A DNA stretch of 64,000 bases from the NCBI RefSeq assembly GCF_900104145.1, contig NZ_FNLB01000006.1, positions 2,492,501 to 2,556,500 of the forward strand, given 5' to 3'. Position numbers and translations under genes: made by a program. A model generated the notes under the pieces. It was not told the origin of the DNA, ran no database searches, and worked only from the letters and a program-made list of their open reading frames with translations. How positions within the stretch are numbered: the first letter of the stretch is position 1; every line of letters starts with the position of its first letter. Origin of the DNA: Pseudovibrio sp. Tun.PSC04-5.I4. GTDB taxonomy: Bacteria; Pseudomonadota; Alphaproteobacteria; Rhizobiales; Stappiaceae. Shown here piece by piece: positions 35,901 through 44,157 of this stretch.

Positions 35901-36073
35901 ATCGTGAGCGCATCCGCACCGATGTAGACTGCGTTCACCTGCACTGTTGGCGGGGCGATTGTCGGGTACTGAGAGACGGGAATCGAGTATATCGATATCG
36001 CGCCAAGCACCACAATGATGATCGAAATCACCATCGCCAGCCGAGGCCGGCGAATAAACATGTCATAGATCAT
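32921..36073 (-). CDS. RND efflux transporter, HAE1/AcrB type
   Basis: A 1050-residue inner-membrane proton/drug antiporter with twelve helices and two large periplasmic loops. The N-terminus FIRRPRLAMVISIIIVVLGA is family-typical. The proton-relay pair Asp-Asp is in GIVVDDAIIVVENVER (near 408) and the relay Lys in ALAGKNAILMNEFSLE near the C-terminus. Length matches AcrB (1049). It lies 3 bp downstream of the periplasmic adaptor gene in one operon. No outer-membrane channel gene or TetR-type repressor is adjacent, so a TolC-like partner must be elsewhere. Substrates are unknown. Confidence 0.96.
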   Translation of the reverse strand: MIYDMFIRRPRLAMVISIIIVVLGAISIYSIPVSQYPTIAPPTVQVNAVYIGADALTMEESVAQLIEGAVNGVDGMRYMKSSSSSDGTYSLTVYFDLTTNPDINAVNVQNRVSTVESKLPQEVRDQGVNVTKKAGDLLQAMSFYSPNQTHDGLFISNYVTINIVDELKRISGVGDASVFGAQDYSMRIWIDPPKLRALNLTADDVIAAVQSQNKQAAVGRIGAAPVAADQQLQLTVTAKGRLNTVEEFQNILLRANPDGSVVRLRNVARVELSTASFDVMAEFNQQPTAMVGIYLSPGANAVAVSEAVNQRVAELSERFPEDLTYESVFDNSLFVNEMIKKVITTLLEAFVLVTIVVFVFLGRLRATLIPLIAVPVSIIGAVAVAYMLGFTANTISLLALVLAIGIVVDDAIIVVENVERVMHEEPDLTPAQATSKAVGEIAGPVLAITFVLLSVFVPVAFLPGSSGVLFREFAVTISAAMVLSAVNALTLAPALCAILMRSGNLTGVMAKVSGGIDGLGHGYANIIKKSAKMAAVSIPAVIAFGLISFWIVGNTPDGFVPDEDKGYAMVLVNLPPGASLNRTDKVMREAEVIIKNDPSVESTTMVMGLDLLSGGGSSPNAGVIFVKLKDYEDRTSADLTSFAFVYRTYGALAGIPEATFFPVNPAAIDGLGTVGGFEFIMESLEGQDPTVMAQVARSLTVAANGSPDLAAFFTSFNANTPQLDIKLDRDRAQVLGLNIASVYNALQATLGGYYINDFNLYGRTWSVRLQAEEEYRSGPEDINSIFVRSDTGEMVELSSVVTTELSRGANTITRYNNYRAVAFNGNAAPGVGLGQSLAAMDEVAVKALPKGYAYEWTGLALEQKEAAGQTAIVLGLAFLFAYLFLVALYESWNTPIPVLLSVAPALAGALGSLWLFNLSFDLYAQIGMVILIALAGKNAILMNEFSLEKRIEGMTIFESAVEGARLRFRPVMMTSLAFSAGLVPLVISTGPGAGAMVAVGIPVLAGMVVSFTVGIFLIPTLYISFQWMREKTGWTIEEGRAAKGLPSLED

Positions 36074-36076
36074 GGT

Positions 36077-37231
36077 TTATTGACCTGCCAGCTGAGCGTT
36101 GACTTTAATGCCGGGGCGGACTTTTTGAATGCCGGAGGTGATCACAAGATCGCCCTTCTCCAGACCTGATCCGATAATCACAAGGCCATTGATCTGATCG
36201 ACAACGTTGATGCGTTGCTGTTCCACCACGTCCTCTTTATTGACCTTGAGAACGTAAGGGCCTTTCTGATCCAGCAGCAATGCTGCCTGTGAAGTCACGA
36301 GGACAGGTTTCGCATTTTGAACTGTTACCACCACATCAACCAGCTGCTGATCAAAGAGAACGCGATCCGGGTTATCAAAGGTTGCATACCCAGTAACCGT
36401 ATCGGTTCCCGGATTTGCCTCAGCTTCAAGGAAATCCAATCTGCCGTTGGACTTGTAGAATTTGCCATCCGACAAACGAAGCCTGATGAGGTAATCATGA
36501 GCTTCTATATTCTGCTCACGTTGCCCTTGCAGGATCAAAGCCTGGGGAACGGGGAATGCAACGCGGATTGGGTTAAGGGACGTAATCGTTGCCAGTGTGC
36601 CGCTGTTGGCAGTGACGTAGGCACCTTCTTTAAAGGCCGCTGTTCCGACCTGACCGTCCAACGGCGCACGAATTTCAGTATAGCTCAAATCCAGTTTGGA
36701 GAGCTTTAAGTCGGCTTGTCGCAGAGCAAGATCTGCATTCGCCTCTTTCAGGTTTGCTCTGGCAGTATCAAGTTCAGACACGGAAATTGTATCGCGGTCA
36801 ACCAGCTGCTTCTTTCGATCGAAATCTACCTTTGCCAGATCCACTTTTGCTTGAGAGCTTTCCAAATTGGCTTCTGATTGTTCAACCGCATATTCATAGG
36901 GCTGCTGCTGAATCACAAAGAGCAGGTCGCCTTGTTTGACGTTTTGGCCTTCTTTGAACTCCAGAGGCTCAAGAAATCCGCCGACCCGTGCGATGAGTGC
37001 GACTTGACTGATAGCATCTGTCCGGCCAGAGAAAACGCGTTCTTCTTCAATAACTTCATCACGGACAGCTTCAACTATTACACCTGGAGGCGGAGGTGCT
37101 TGTTGTGCAACTGCCTGCTGAGTAACAACAAGTCCACCGAGAGCGGCTGCAAACAACACGAAAGTTGTTTTGCGCGCCATTGTGAGCAATTTCACATCCC
37201 AACCGACAGGGAATTCTTTTTGGTTTTTCAT
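36077..37231 (-). CDS. RND efflux periplasmic adaptor subunit, AcrA type
   Basis: A 384-residue membrane-fusion protein. After a cytoplasmic lead of about 17 residues, a signal segment TTFVLFAAALGGLVVTQQAV is visible with cleavage near AQQ. The lipoyl-type half-motifs (FLEPLEFKEGQNVKQGDLLF and LSYTEIRAPLDGQVGTAAFK) flank an alpha-helical hairpin (about 110-165). Beta-barrel and membrane-proximal domains follow. An internal ATG at 37180 would place the signal peptide at the exact N-terminus and may be the true start. No Cys lipobox, so probably not a lipoprotein. Confidence 0.94.
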   Translation of the reverse strand: MKNQKEFPVGWDVKLLTMARKTTFVLFAAALGGLVVTQQAVAQQAPPPPGVIVEAVRDEVIEEERVFSGRTDAISQVALIARVGGFLEPLEFKEGQNVKQGDLLFVIQQQPYEYAVEQSEANLESSQAKVDLAKVDFDRKKQLVDRDTISVSELDTARANLKEANADLALRQADLKLSKLDLSYTEIRAPLDGQVGTAAFKEGAYVTANSGTLATITSLNPIRVAFPVPQALILQGQREQNIEAHDYLIRLRLSDGKFYKSNGRLDFLEAEANPGTDTVTGYATFDNPDRVLFDQQLVDVVVTVQNAKPVLVTSQAALLLDQKGPYVLKVNKEDVVEQQRINVVDQINGLVIIGSGLEKGDLVITSGIQKVRPGIKVNAQLAGQ

Positions 37232-37451
37232 TTTTTACTCTTACACATTGAGAACTGCTGGCAGCTTTTGCCTAACGTTACCCTAAGGAAGTGACTCAAT
37301 CCTTGATAGAAAACTGGCACACTGAACGCGTTTGTGGTCACCATCACCAAGACAGCGCCAATCATGAATCTGATCAAGATTTGATGCAGTCCTCTCACTT
37401 TCCCGTAAGAAAGCCCGTGATCGGCATCACATAAAGAACAGTCTCGTATTT

Positions 37452-38372
37452 TTACTGATCTTTTTTTTGACTTTGTAGAAGCAAGCCTCGCGTTTCTGCC
37501 CAGAACTTTTCTCGATTTTCCCTGCTAAAATGCTGTGCAGAAACAGTCAGTTTCTTATCGCATTCATAGAAGCCATTGGTTTTGCCTACAAAATCTTGAG
37601 AGAGCAGAATGTGCATGGCCGGGAGAGCAGCATAGGGCGCCGATTTGCCAACCAATGAACTGAGCATGCCGAGATAAAACCTCCTAGCAAAACTGTAATG
37701 CAGGACCTGTTTGGTGAGAACGAGACCCGGGCCGAAGGCATTCATGCAAACACTGGTGCCTTTCAATGTTTCGAAAAACTCTGCCAGATAAAGTAGATTG
37801 CAGTTGGTGTGAGCAACGCGCCTCTCCCAGGTATCCAACTGGCAATTTGGATCATTGAGCGCCCCCAAGTCAGGCTGCGCAAACGGAGTTTGAGGGCTGG
37901 CGAAGGATATCACACGCGTTTCAGGCTGCGTTTTGAGCAGCGGCAACAGCTTGTTGAGGAGATGGACGCGGCTTAGATAATTGACGGCCAGTCCGCTTTC
38001 GATGCCTTCTGCGGTCAGTCCCTGAAACCCCGGCAAAGCCATCGCACAGAGCACAACACGGTTCAGATCTGGCAGCTTCCCTATGATTTCCTTAGAAAGT
38101 CGATCAACCTCAGAAATTAACGAAAGGTCTGCGGTAAAGCCGATGTGTTGTTGGTTCGGGCCTGCCGCATGAAGGTCTTTGAGGACGGCTTGTACCTTTG
38201 CCTCGGATCGACCGACGATAGCGAGCTTTTGGCCAACATCGGCCAGTCGGATCGCGAGCGCTCTCCCGATACCATCTGTTGCCCCTGTAATGAGGTGCGT
38301 TTGGCTTGTTTCGCGCCACTCCTCAAGATACCCGGGAGGCGGTGGTACCGGAATGGCTTTGGCTTTCTTCAT
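37452..38372 (-). CDS. SDR-fold protein lacking catalytic residues
   Basis: A 306-residue SDR of the WWOX/retinol-dehydrogenase-like type. The cofactor motif LITGATDGIGRALAIRLAD (near 30-48) is intact and AIVGRSEAK follows. Where family enzymes have NNAG it reads VVLCAMALPG, and the Y-x3-K preceding the helix is replaced: the stretch aligned with YGRSKLANLL reads RVAHTNCNLL. So Asn, Tyr and Lys of the active site all appear lost, which suggests a binding or regulatory role. The ATG at 38372 is preferred to a TTG two codons earlier. It lies 27 bp downstream of the acetyltransferase gene. Confidence 0.8.
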   Translation of the reverse strand: MKKAKAIPVPPPPGYLEEWRETSQTHLITGATDGIGRALAIRLADVGQKLAIVGRSEAKVQAVLKDLHAAGPNQQHIGFTADLSLISEVDRLSKEIIGKLPDLNRVVLCAMALPGFQGLTAEGIESGLAVNYLSRVHLLNKLLPLLKTQPETRVISFASPQTPFAQPDLGALNDPNCQLDTWERRVAHTNCNLLYLAEFFETLKGTSVCMNAFGPGLVLTKQVLHYSFARRFYLGMLSSLVGKSAPYAALPAMHILLSQDFVGKTNGFYECDKKLTVSAQHFSRENREKFWAETRGLLLQSQKKDQ

Positions 38373-38399
38373 GCTCAAAGTAGAGCAGAAACCCTTTAA

Positions 38400-39038
38400 T
38401 CAGTTGCCGAACTTTTCGATAAACTCATCGATGGGGAGCTTTCTGAAATCTGAAAGCGTTTGGCGTAATTTGTCATGAGGCCAGTTCCACCATTCAATCT
38501 GAAGAAGCTTTTCTTCCTGCAGCTCTGTAAATCGGCGTTTGATTGGTTTAGCGGCAACACCGCCTACAATCGTATAGTTTGGCACATCTTTCGCGACAAC
38601 AGCACCAGCTGCGATAACGGAGCCATGACCAACCTTCACGCCCGCAAGGACAGTTGCGCCGTGACCTATCCAGACATCATGGCCGATTGTGACCCAATGC
38701 TCTTTACGCCATTCGAAGAACTCTTCGTCATCCGCTCCTAGCCCGTAGAATGACGCCCTATACGTCCAGTGGTGCTGAGCTGCTCGCCACGTTGGGTGAT
38801 TGCCGGGATTGATGCGGACATCATTGGCGATTGAACAGAATTTCCCAATGCTACTTAATCCAACATCTCCACGATCCCCAATGTACGAATAGTCATCCAT
38901 CTCCATTTTATAGAGCTCGGTAAATTTGCCGACTTCGGTCCAAATACCCAGTCTGGATTCAGTTATAATAGCAGTGTCGTGGATAGTTGGTTCAACACTC
39001 AATTTTGTCTGTTCGGCCTTTGTTGGCTGCATAACCAT
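38400..39038 (-). CDS. Hexapeptide-repeat acetyltransferase (phn_thr-fam-like)
   Basis: A 212-residue left-handed beta-helix transferase. It has GKFCSIANDVRINPGNHPTW, YRASFYGLGADDEEFFEWRK, IGHDVWIGHGATVLAGVKVG and GAVVAKDVPNYTIVGGVAAK. This order matches the group found in phosphonate-utilization loci (TIGR03308) better than general chloramphenicol acetyltransferases, but no phn gene lies here. Acetyl-CoA is the expected donor; the acceptor is unknown. GGGGAG precedes the ATG at 39038. It heads an apparent two-gene operon with the SDR-fold gene. Confidence 0.87.
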   Translation of the reverse strand: MVMQPTKAEQTKLSVEPTIHDTAIITESRLGIWTEVGKFTELYKMEMDDYSYIGDRGDVGLSSIGKFCSIANDVRINPGNHPTWRAAQHHWTYRASFYGLGADDEEFFEWRKEHWVTIGHDVWIGHGATVLAGVKVGHGSVIAAGAVVAKDVPNYTIVGGVAAKPIKRRFTELQEEKLLQIEWWNWPHDKLRQTLSDFRKLPIDEFIEKFGN

Positions 39039-39214
39039 ATTCCGCTCCCCACCTGAATCTCAAATCTCGTCTGTAAGTCTGGCGTGCAACCAGAATGTGA
39101 CAGGAGCAACATGGCACGTTTCACGCGAAATTTTATTTGCGAATAACTTGAGAGACTTTGCAGAAATGACCACACTTGCTAGTAGGTTTTTATCAGGATG
39201 GGGAATCTAAGTTT

Positions 39215-40000
39215 ATGCAAGAAGCCGTGACCGATTTCAAAGGGTCGCTTCGTCGTCTCTATTTCGGACAGACAACAGCTGCGCGCGTCTGGCGCATCGG
39301 GCTGCTGATGTTTGACGTGATCACGATCCTCTACTTCGTGCTGTCTGCCACAGTGCCGGAGTTGGGGGGATACCCTCGGGTAGATTGGGCGATCGGCTTT
39401 GTTTTGCTGATTGAATATTGCCTGCGGCTTTCAATTGCTCTGCGGCCTGTACGCGCTGCTTTTGACAGCACTGCAATAGCTGATCTGATTGTGATCCTGT
39501 CTCTGTTTGCCGAAGCCCTTATTGAAAATCTTGGTTTCCTGCGCATCATTCGCATGGTCCGGGTGATGCGGTCCTATCATGTGGTGAAAGACCTGCGTGA
39601 GACATTTTCGTGGTTCCGACAGCATGAGGAGATCATCAACTCTGCCATTAATCTGATGGTCTTCGTGTTTATGGTGAGCGCGATGGTTTATGTGATCGAG
39701 GCGCAGCTTAACCCTAATATCAACTCCTACATGGACGCATTGTATTTTACCGTTACAACGCTGACCACGACTGGTTATGGCGATATTACCATGACTGATA
39801 GTATTGGCCGAGCCATCACCATTGTGATCATGGTTTTCGGGGTCGCACTGTTCCTGCGGCTGATCCAGACGATTTTTCGGCCGTCGAAAGTTAAATATGC
39901 ATGTCCTGATTGTGGCCTTAATCGTCATGATAATGACGCCGTCCATTGCAAGCATTGCGGAAATACATTGCATATTCCTACCGAAGGGGAATGGCAGTAG
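39215..40000 (+). CDS. Voltage-gated-type potassium channel with C-terminal zinc ribbon
   Basis: A 261-residue ion channel. Five to six hydrophobic segments precede and include an S4-like helix with regularly placed Arg (RIIRMVRVMRSYHVVKD). The pore selectivity filter TTLTTTGYGDITMTDS lies near residues 179-194. After the last helix the tail has CPDCGLNRHDNDAVHCKHC (about 228-247), a two-CxxC zinc ribbon in place of a longer cytoplasmic domain. TGYGD indicates K+ selectivity. The ATG at 39215 follows GGGGAAT. It stands alone. Confidence 0.9.
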   Translation: MQEAVTDFKGSLRRLYFGQTTAARVWRIGLLMFDVITILYFVLSATVPELGGYPRVDWAIGFVLLIEYCLRLSIALRPVRAAFDSTAIADLIVILSLFAEALIENLGFLRIIRMVRVMRSYHVVKDLRETFSWFRQHEEIINSAINLMVFVFMVSAMVYVIEAQLNPNINSYMDALYFTVTTLTTTGYGDITMTDSIGRAITIVIMVFGVALFLRLIQTIFRPSKVKYACPDCGLNRHDNDAVHCKHCGNTLHIPTEGEWQ

Positions 40001-40161
40001 TTAGCTCGCGAAAAGTTGTAATCTATGGCATCAATTTTGAGAGCAAGACCGCGCCAAAGCTGTATGTTAGCATAAATAAAATAGATTCAGATAATTCATA
40101 GGTTCCTCAATGAATTACAGAGATCTCAATCCGGGCAACTGGCAAGTAAAGTGGGATAGGC

Positions 40162-40992
40162 ATGAGCCTAATTACGAGTGCGATTACGTTTTCGACTGTG
40201 GTTTTTTCTGGATTACTCCCAAGCGCTACGTTAGCTGAAGAAGCTCCTTGCGGCATTGAAGCTCCTTGTGAGGTGAAGAGCGGCGAATACTACATTGCTT
40301 TGCCAGATGCGAACGTCAGTGGCGAAAAACTTGGCGCAATCATCTATCTGCATGGGTGGAAGGGTAAAGCTGACAAAGCAGTGCAGAACAAGTCACTCCG
40401 CAACCTTGCTAATGCACTGGGCGTCGCCTTGATTGTGCCTCAGGGTATTGGCGGATCATGGTCCTATCCGGGGTCACCAAGTCAGAACCGCGATGAATTC
40501 AAATTCTTTGATGAACTGCTGACTGACGTTGCAGATCGTTTCCCCATTGATCCCGACAAGATCTTACTCTCCGGCTTTTCTATGGGCGGTTCTATGGTTT
40601 GGAACCTTGCCTGTTATCAGGGCGAGAACTACGCCGGCTTTGCGCCGATTGCCGGGGCCTTCTGGGATCCAATTCCTAAATCCTGTCCGTCTCCGCTGAC
40701 CAACTTTTACCACACGCATGGCGTTGAAGATAAAACTGTTCCCATGGTTGGCCGTGCGATTGATACCGACTGGCGTCAATCCGATGTGTTTGACAGTCTG
40801 GACGTGTGGAAGCGACAAGCCGGGCTTTACAACACGGAACCACAGTCAATCGTCGCAGGCGAGTTGACATGTGATGTCTGGTCCACTGAGGGCCAAAAAC
40901 TGGAGCTCTGCCTCCATGATGGCGGGCACTCCATGAATGCCAACTGGATCCGCCGTGCCTGGCTGGATTTAGCCAATACAAAGCACTGGTAA
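40162..40992 (+). CDS. Exported PHB-depolymerase-like esterase (LpqC type)
   Basis: A 276-residue alpha/beta hydrolase with a signal peptide (ITSAITFSTVVFSGLLPSAT, cleavage after LAE or ALA). IIYLHGWKGKADKA gives the oxyanion region, LLSGFSMGGSMVWNLACYQG holds the Gly-x-Ser-x-Gly nucleophile elbow, YHTHGVEDKTVP the likely Asp loop, and HDGGHSMNANWI the catalytic His. The family includes polyhydroxybutyrate depolymerases and feruloyl esterases. Six cysteines suggest disulfides in the periplasm. The gene is alone; substrate uncertain. Confidence 0.88.
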   Translation: MSLITSAITFSTVVFSGLLPSATLAEEAPCGIEAPCEVKSGEYYIALPDANVSGEKLGAIIYLHGWKGKADKAVQNKSLRNLANALGVALIVPQGIGGSWSYPGSPSQNRDEFKFFDELLTDVADRFPIDPDKILLSGFSMGGSMVWNLACYQGENYAGFAPIAGAFWDPIPKSCPSPLTNFYHTHGVEDKTVPMVGRAIDTDWRQSDVFDSLDVWKRQAGLYNTEPQSIVAGELTCDVWSTEGQKLELCLHDGGHSMNANWIRRAWLDLANTKHW

Positions 40993-41189
40993 AACCCACA
41001 GGATCATCACAGTGGCAACTGCAAATTTCACGGGTCATCACGATGCTGTGTGATTTTCCAGTTTCTGGTAGTGAGCCTGATTTTAGTGCTCTAACGTCTC
41101 TCCAAAATTTGCTGGATTGCTGCAAGTAGCGTGGTCAGTCACCTTCCACTTGCAGCCGTTCTTCTCTCGATACCAACGGATTAGACAAT

Positions 41190-42473
41190 TTGAGCTCTCA
41201 ACGAGACGGTGAACACCGCCACTCTCCCACTCCCAAAGGGCCACTGGATGGTCTCGTGGTTCTGGACCTTTCCCGCATTCTGGCTGGCCCAACCTGTACC
41301 CAGTTATTGGGTGATATGGGCGCCGAAATCATCAAGATTGAACATCCCAAACGGGGTGATGATACGCGCGGCTGGGGCCCTCCATTTTTGAAGGGAAAAG
41401 GTGGAGAGGACACTCGCGAAAGCGCCTATTACCTCAGTTCCAACCGCAATAAGAATTCAGTCGGCATCGACATGCGTTCTGACGAAGGCATTCAGATTCT
41501 GAAGGATCTTGCTGCAAAAGCGGATATCGTGATTGAGAACTTCAAGGTGGGAGACCTTGCCCGCAAAGGGTTGGGGTACGAGGACCTTCACGCATACAAC
41601 GAGCGCCTGATTTACTGTTCCATCACAGGTTTTGGCCAGACCGGCCCGTATGCCCACCGCGCAGGATATGATGCCCTTATCCAAGCTATGGGCGGCATCA
41701 TGAGCATTACTGGCCTTCCAGAGGATGGCGGTGGCAGCCCGATGAAAATCGGCGTTGGTATTGCAGATGTGATGTGTGGAATGTACGCCAGCACTGCAAT
41801 CCTCGCAGCCCTTCAGCATCGCGAAAAAACCGACGAAGGCCAGTATATCGACATTTCACTGCTGGATTGTCAGGTGGCTTGGCTGATCAATCAGGGCCTC
41901 TCCTATCTGACTGATGGCAATATCCCGAAGCGTTTGGGAAATGGACACCCGACCATCGTGCCTTATGAGACGTTCCCCGCGACAGACAAAGACTTCATGG
42001 TCGCAGTTGGCAATGATGCTCAATACCAACGGTTTTGCGAGGTACTGGAATGCCCTCAGCTTGCTACTGACCCTCGGTTTGTGACTAATGCGGACCGTGT
42101 TCGCAACAGAGCTGAGCTGGTTCCGTTGTTGCGGCAGTACACGATTAAACAGAATGCCTTGCATTGGACGGATGCACTGGAGGCAACAGGGGTTCCCTGT
42201 GGTCCAGTGAATGATCTGGCGGGTGTGTTCAGTGATCCGCAGGTTCTGCATCGCGGTATGAAAATCTCCATGCCGCACGCGCAATCGGAGAATGGTCAGG
42301 TGAACCTGATTGGTAACCCGATCAATTATAGCAAGACACCCGTTACTTACCGTAAGGCTCCGCCTGCTCTTGGAGAAGACAGCATTGCTGTTCTTTCCAA
42401 ATACCTGCAAAAATCTAAGGAAGAGATAGACGATCTCGCAGCTCGCGGTATCGTTTCATTGGGGAATTCATAA
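41190..42473 (+). CDS. CaiB/BaiF class III CoA-transferase
   Basis: A 427-residue enzyme of the formyl-CoA:oxalate CoA-transferase family. The N-terminal GLVVLDLSRILAGPTCTQLL and GAEIIKIEHPKRGDDTRGWG are typical. SSNRNKNSVGIDM follows. ITGFGQTGPYAHRAGYDALI and GVGIADVMCGMYASTAILAA lie in the middle, the latter carrying the Asp that forms the aspartyl-CoA thioester. The only start consistent with the fold is a TTG at 41190, unusual and with no strong ribosome site. The ThDP enzyme begins 2 bp after its stop, so the two act together. The acid substrate is unknown. Confidence 0.9.
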   Translation: MSSQRDGEHRHSPTPKGPLDGLVVLDLSRILAGPTCTQLLGDMGAEIIKIEHPKRGDDTRGWGPPFLKGKGGEDTRESAYYLSSNRNKNSVGIDMRSDEGIQILKDLAAKADIVIENFKVGDLARKGLGYEDLHAYNERLIYCSITGFGQTGPYAHRAGYDALIQAMGGIMSITGLPEDGGGSPMKIGVGIADVMCGMYASTAILAALQHREKTDEGQYIDISLLDCQVAWLINQGLSYLTDGNIPKRLGNGHPTIVPYETFPATDKDFMVAVGNDAQYQRFCEVLECPQLATDPRFVTNADRVRNRAELVPLLRQYTIKQNALHWTDALEATGVPCGPVNDLAGVFSDPQVLHRGMKISMPHAQSENGQVNLIGNPINYSKTPVTYRKAPPALGEDSIAVLSKYLQKSKEEIDDLAARGIVSLGNS

Positions 42474-42475
42474 TT

Positions 42476-44113
42476 ATGCGTGGCGCTGATCTTATTGCTC
42501 AAAAACTGCATCAGGCAGGCAGTTCATTCGCATTCGGCATTCCGGGCGGCGAAGTTCTCGCGCTCATGGATGCGTTAAACCTCGCTGGCCTCAAGTTTAA
42601 TTTGGTGAAGCATGAAAACGCTGGTGGCTTTATGGCGGAAGGCGCATGGCATGGCATGGCCCGTCAAGGCACGGATGCCCCTGTTGTTTTGCTGGCGACG
42701 CTTGGTCCGGGCGTGACCAATGCGGTGAACGTGATTGCCAATGCCTATCAGGATCGCGTGCCGCTGGTGTTTCTAACCGGGTGTGTGGATACAGCCGAGG
42801 CTGAGACCTACACCCATCAGGTGATGGATCATCAGCAACTGTTGCGTCCAATCGTCAAAGCCAGCTTCAAAGCTGCTCCCGGTGCGCTGAATGCCATGAT
42901 GGATAAAGCGATCTCGATTGCTATGTCCGGGCAGCCGGGTCCGGTGCATATTGATGTGCCAATTTCTGTTGCTGAAAGCGAGACAACGGAGCTGCTGAAA
43001 TCTCCTAATTACGGTGTTCGTGCTGCTCAGTTGCCATTTGGTGATGTGCTGGAACAAGCGCGCGATCTGCTTGGTTCTGCTGAACGCCCGATTGCGATCG
43101 CCGGGTTGGATGCTGTTAATGTGGATGCTGGCAAAGAGATTGAAGCTTTCTGTGAGGCCTACCAGATCCCACTGATCACGAGCTATAAGGGAAAGGGATT
43201 GATCCCTGAAGCGCATAGACTTTCCCTTGGTGGTGCGGGCTTGTCGCCGAAAGCAGATAAGAGCCTGATGCCATTGTTGCAGGATGCTGATCTGGTTGTG
43301 CTGATTGGGTATGACCCGATTGAAATGCGGGTGAACTGGCGCAATCCATGGAGTGAAAACACATCTGTGATCGAGCTCACGCCGGTGTTGCGCAGCCACG
43401 GTATGCACCATGTCAGCCACACTCTGGAAGGTGACATCAAACCAACTCTGCTTGCGCTGATGCCAGAAGATGAGGCGGGTAGCATAGCTGAAGATAATGC
43501 GTGGATTGTTGAGCGTGCTGGTGCCGCACGAAAGCAACTGGCAGCTGATTTTACCGCAGAAGACAGTGGTTGGGGTCCGGCTACTATCTTCCACGGGTTA
43601 CGGGATGTTTTGCCAGACAGCACCGTTGCGACTGCGGATAGCGGTGCTCACCGCATTCTGGTGAGTCAGATCTGGAAAAGCGTTCATCCTCGTACGATGC
43701 TGCAAAGTTCTGCACTGTGCACCATGGCCTGCGCCCTGCCGCTTGGCATCGGTCACAAAATGGCAAAGCCGGAAGATCCGGTTGTGGTGTTTGTTGGAGA
43801 TGCTGGTTTGGAGATGGGTCTTGGCGATCTGGCGGTTCTGCGGGATATGCAGGTACCATTTATCGTATGTGTGTTGGTCGATGAGAGCCTGTCTCTGATT
43901 GAGCTGAAGCAACGTGCCAACCAGAACCCAAATCTGGGCGTTGATTTCTCCGCCACAAACTTCCCTGCTCTTGCTGAGGCTTATGGCGGGCGTGGCATCT
44001 GGGTAGATGACAGCGAAGGGTTGAAGCGGGAAGCAGAAGCCGCTCTTGCCCGAAATACCTTCACAATGCTTGCCTGCCGCATTGACCGCAGGGCCTATGA
44101 CGGCAAGCTATAG
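42476..44113 (+). CDS. Thiamine-diphosphate-dependent enzyme, acetolactate synthase-like
   Basis: A 545-residue three-domain ThDP enzyme. The N-terminal pyrimidine-binding domain has FGIPGGEVLALMDAL and the catalytic Glu in KHENAGGFMAEGAWHGMARQ. A central domain follows, then the pyrophosphate domain with VVVFVGDAGLEMGLGDLAVL. The metal motif GDG-x25-NN is altered: GDA, and the Asn pair reads VDES. Asp could still bind Mg2+. Relatives include acetolactate synthase, oxalyl-CoA decarboxylase and sulfo- or phosphonopyruvate decarboxylases. Coupling to the CoA-transferase suggests decarboxylation of a CoA-activated 2-oxo or dicarboxylic acid, as in Frc/Oxc, but sequence is not Oxc-like. Confidence 0.88.
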   Translation: MRGADLIAQKLHQAGSSFAFGIPGGEVLALMDALNLAGLKFNLVKHENAGGFMAEGAWHGMARQGTDAPVVLLATLGPGVTNAVNVIANAYQDRVPLVFLTGCVDTAEAETYTHQVMDHQQLLRPIVKASFKAAPGALNAMMDKAISIAMSGQPGPVHIDVPISVAESETTELLKSPNYGVRAAQLPFGDVLEQARDLLGSAERPIAIAGLDAVNVDAGKEIEAFCEAYQIPLITSYKGKGLIPEAHRLSLGGAGLSPKADKSLMPLLQDADLVVLIGYDPIEMRVNWRNPWSENTSVIELTPVLRSHGMHHVSHTLEGDIKPTLLALMPEDEAGSIAEDNAWIVERAGAARKQLAADFTAEDSGWGPATIFHGLRDVLPDSTVATADSGAHRILVSQIWKSVHPRTMLQSSALCTMACALPLGIGHKMAKPEDPVVVFVGDAGLEMGLGDLAVLRDMQVPFIVCVLVDESLSLIELKQRANQNPNLGVDFSATNFPALAEAYGGRGIWVDDSEGLKREAEAALARNTFTMLACRIDRRAYDGKL

Positions 44114-44130
44114 AGCCTGATAGTTTTGAT

Positions 44131-44157
44131 CGTGCCTCAGGTGTTGCCTGTGGCACG
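44131..44157. terminator. Hairpin between convergent genes
   Basis: CGTGCC-t-CAGG (44131-44141) pairs with CCTG-t-GGCACG (44146-44157) with one T/T mismatch and a short loop, 18 bp after the ThDP gene stop and overlapping the end of the converging DUF302 gene. No T run follows. A bidirectional end is plausible. Confidence 0.4.
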
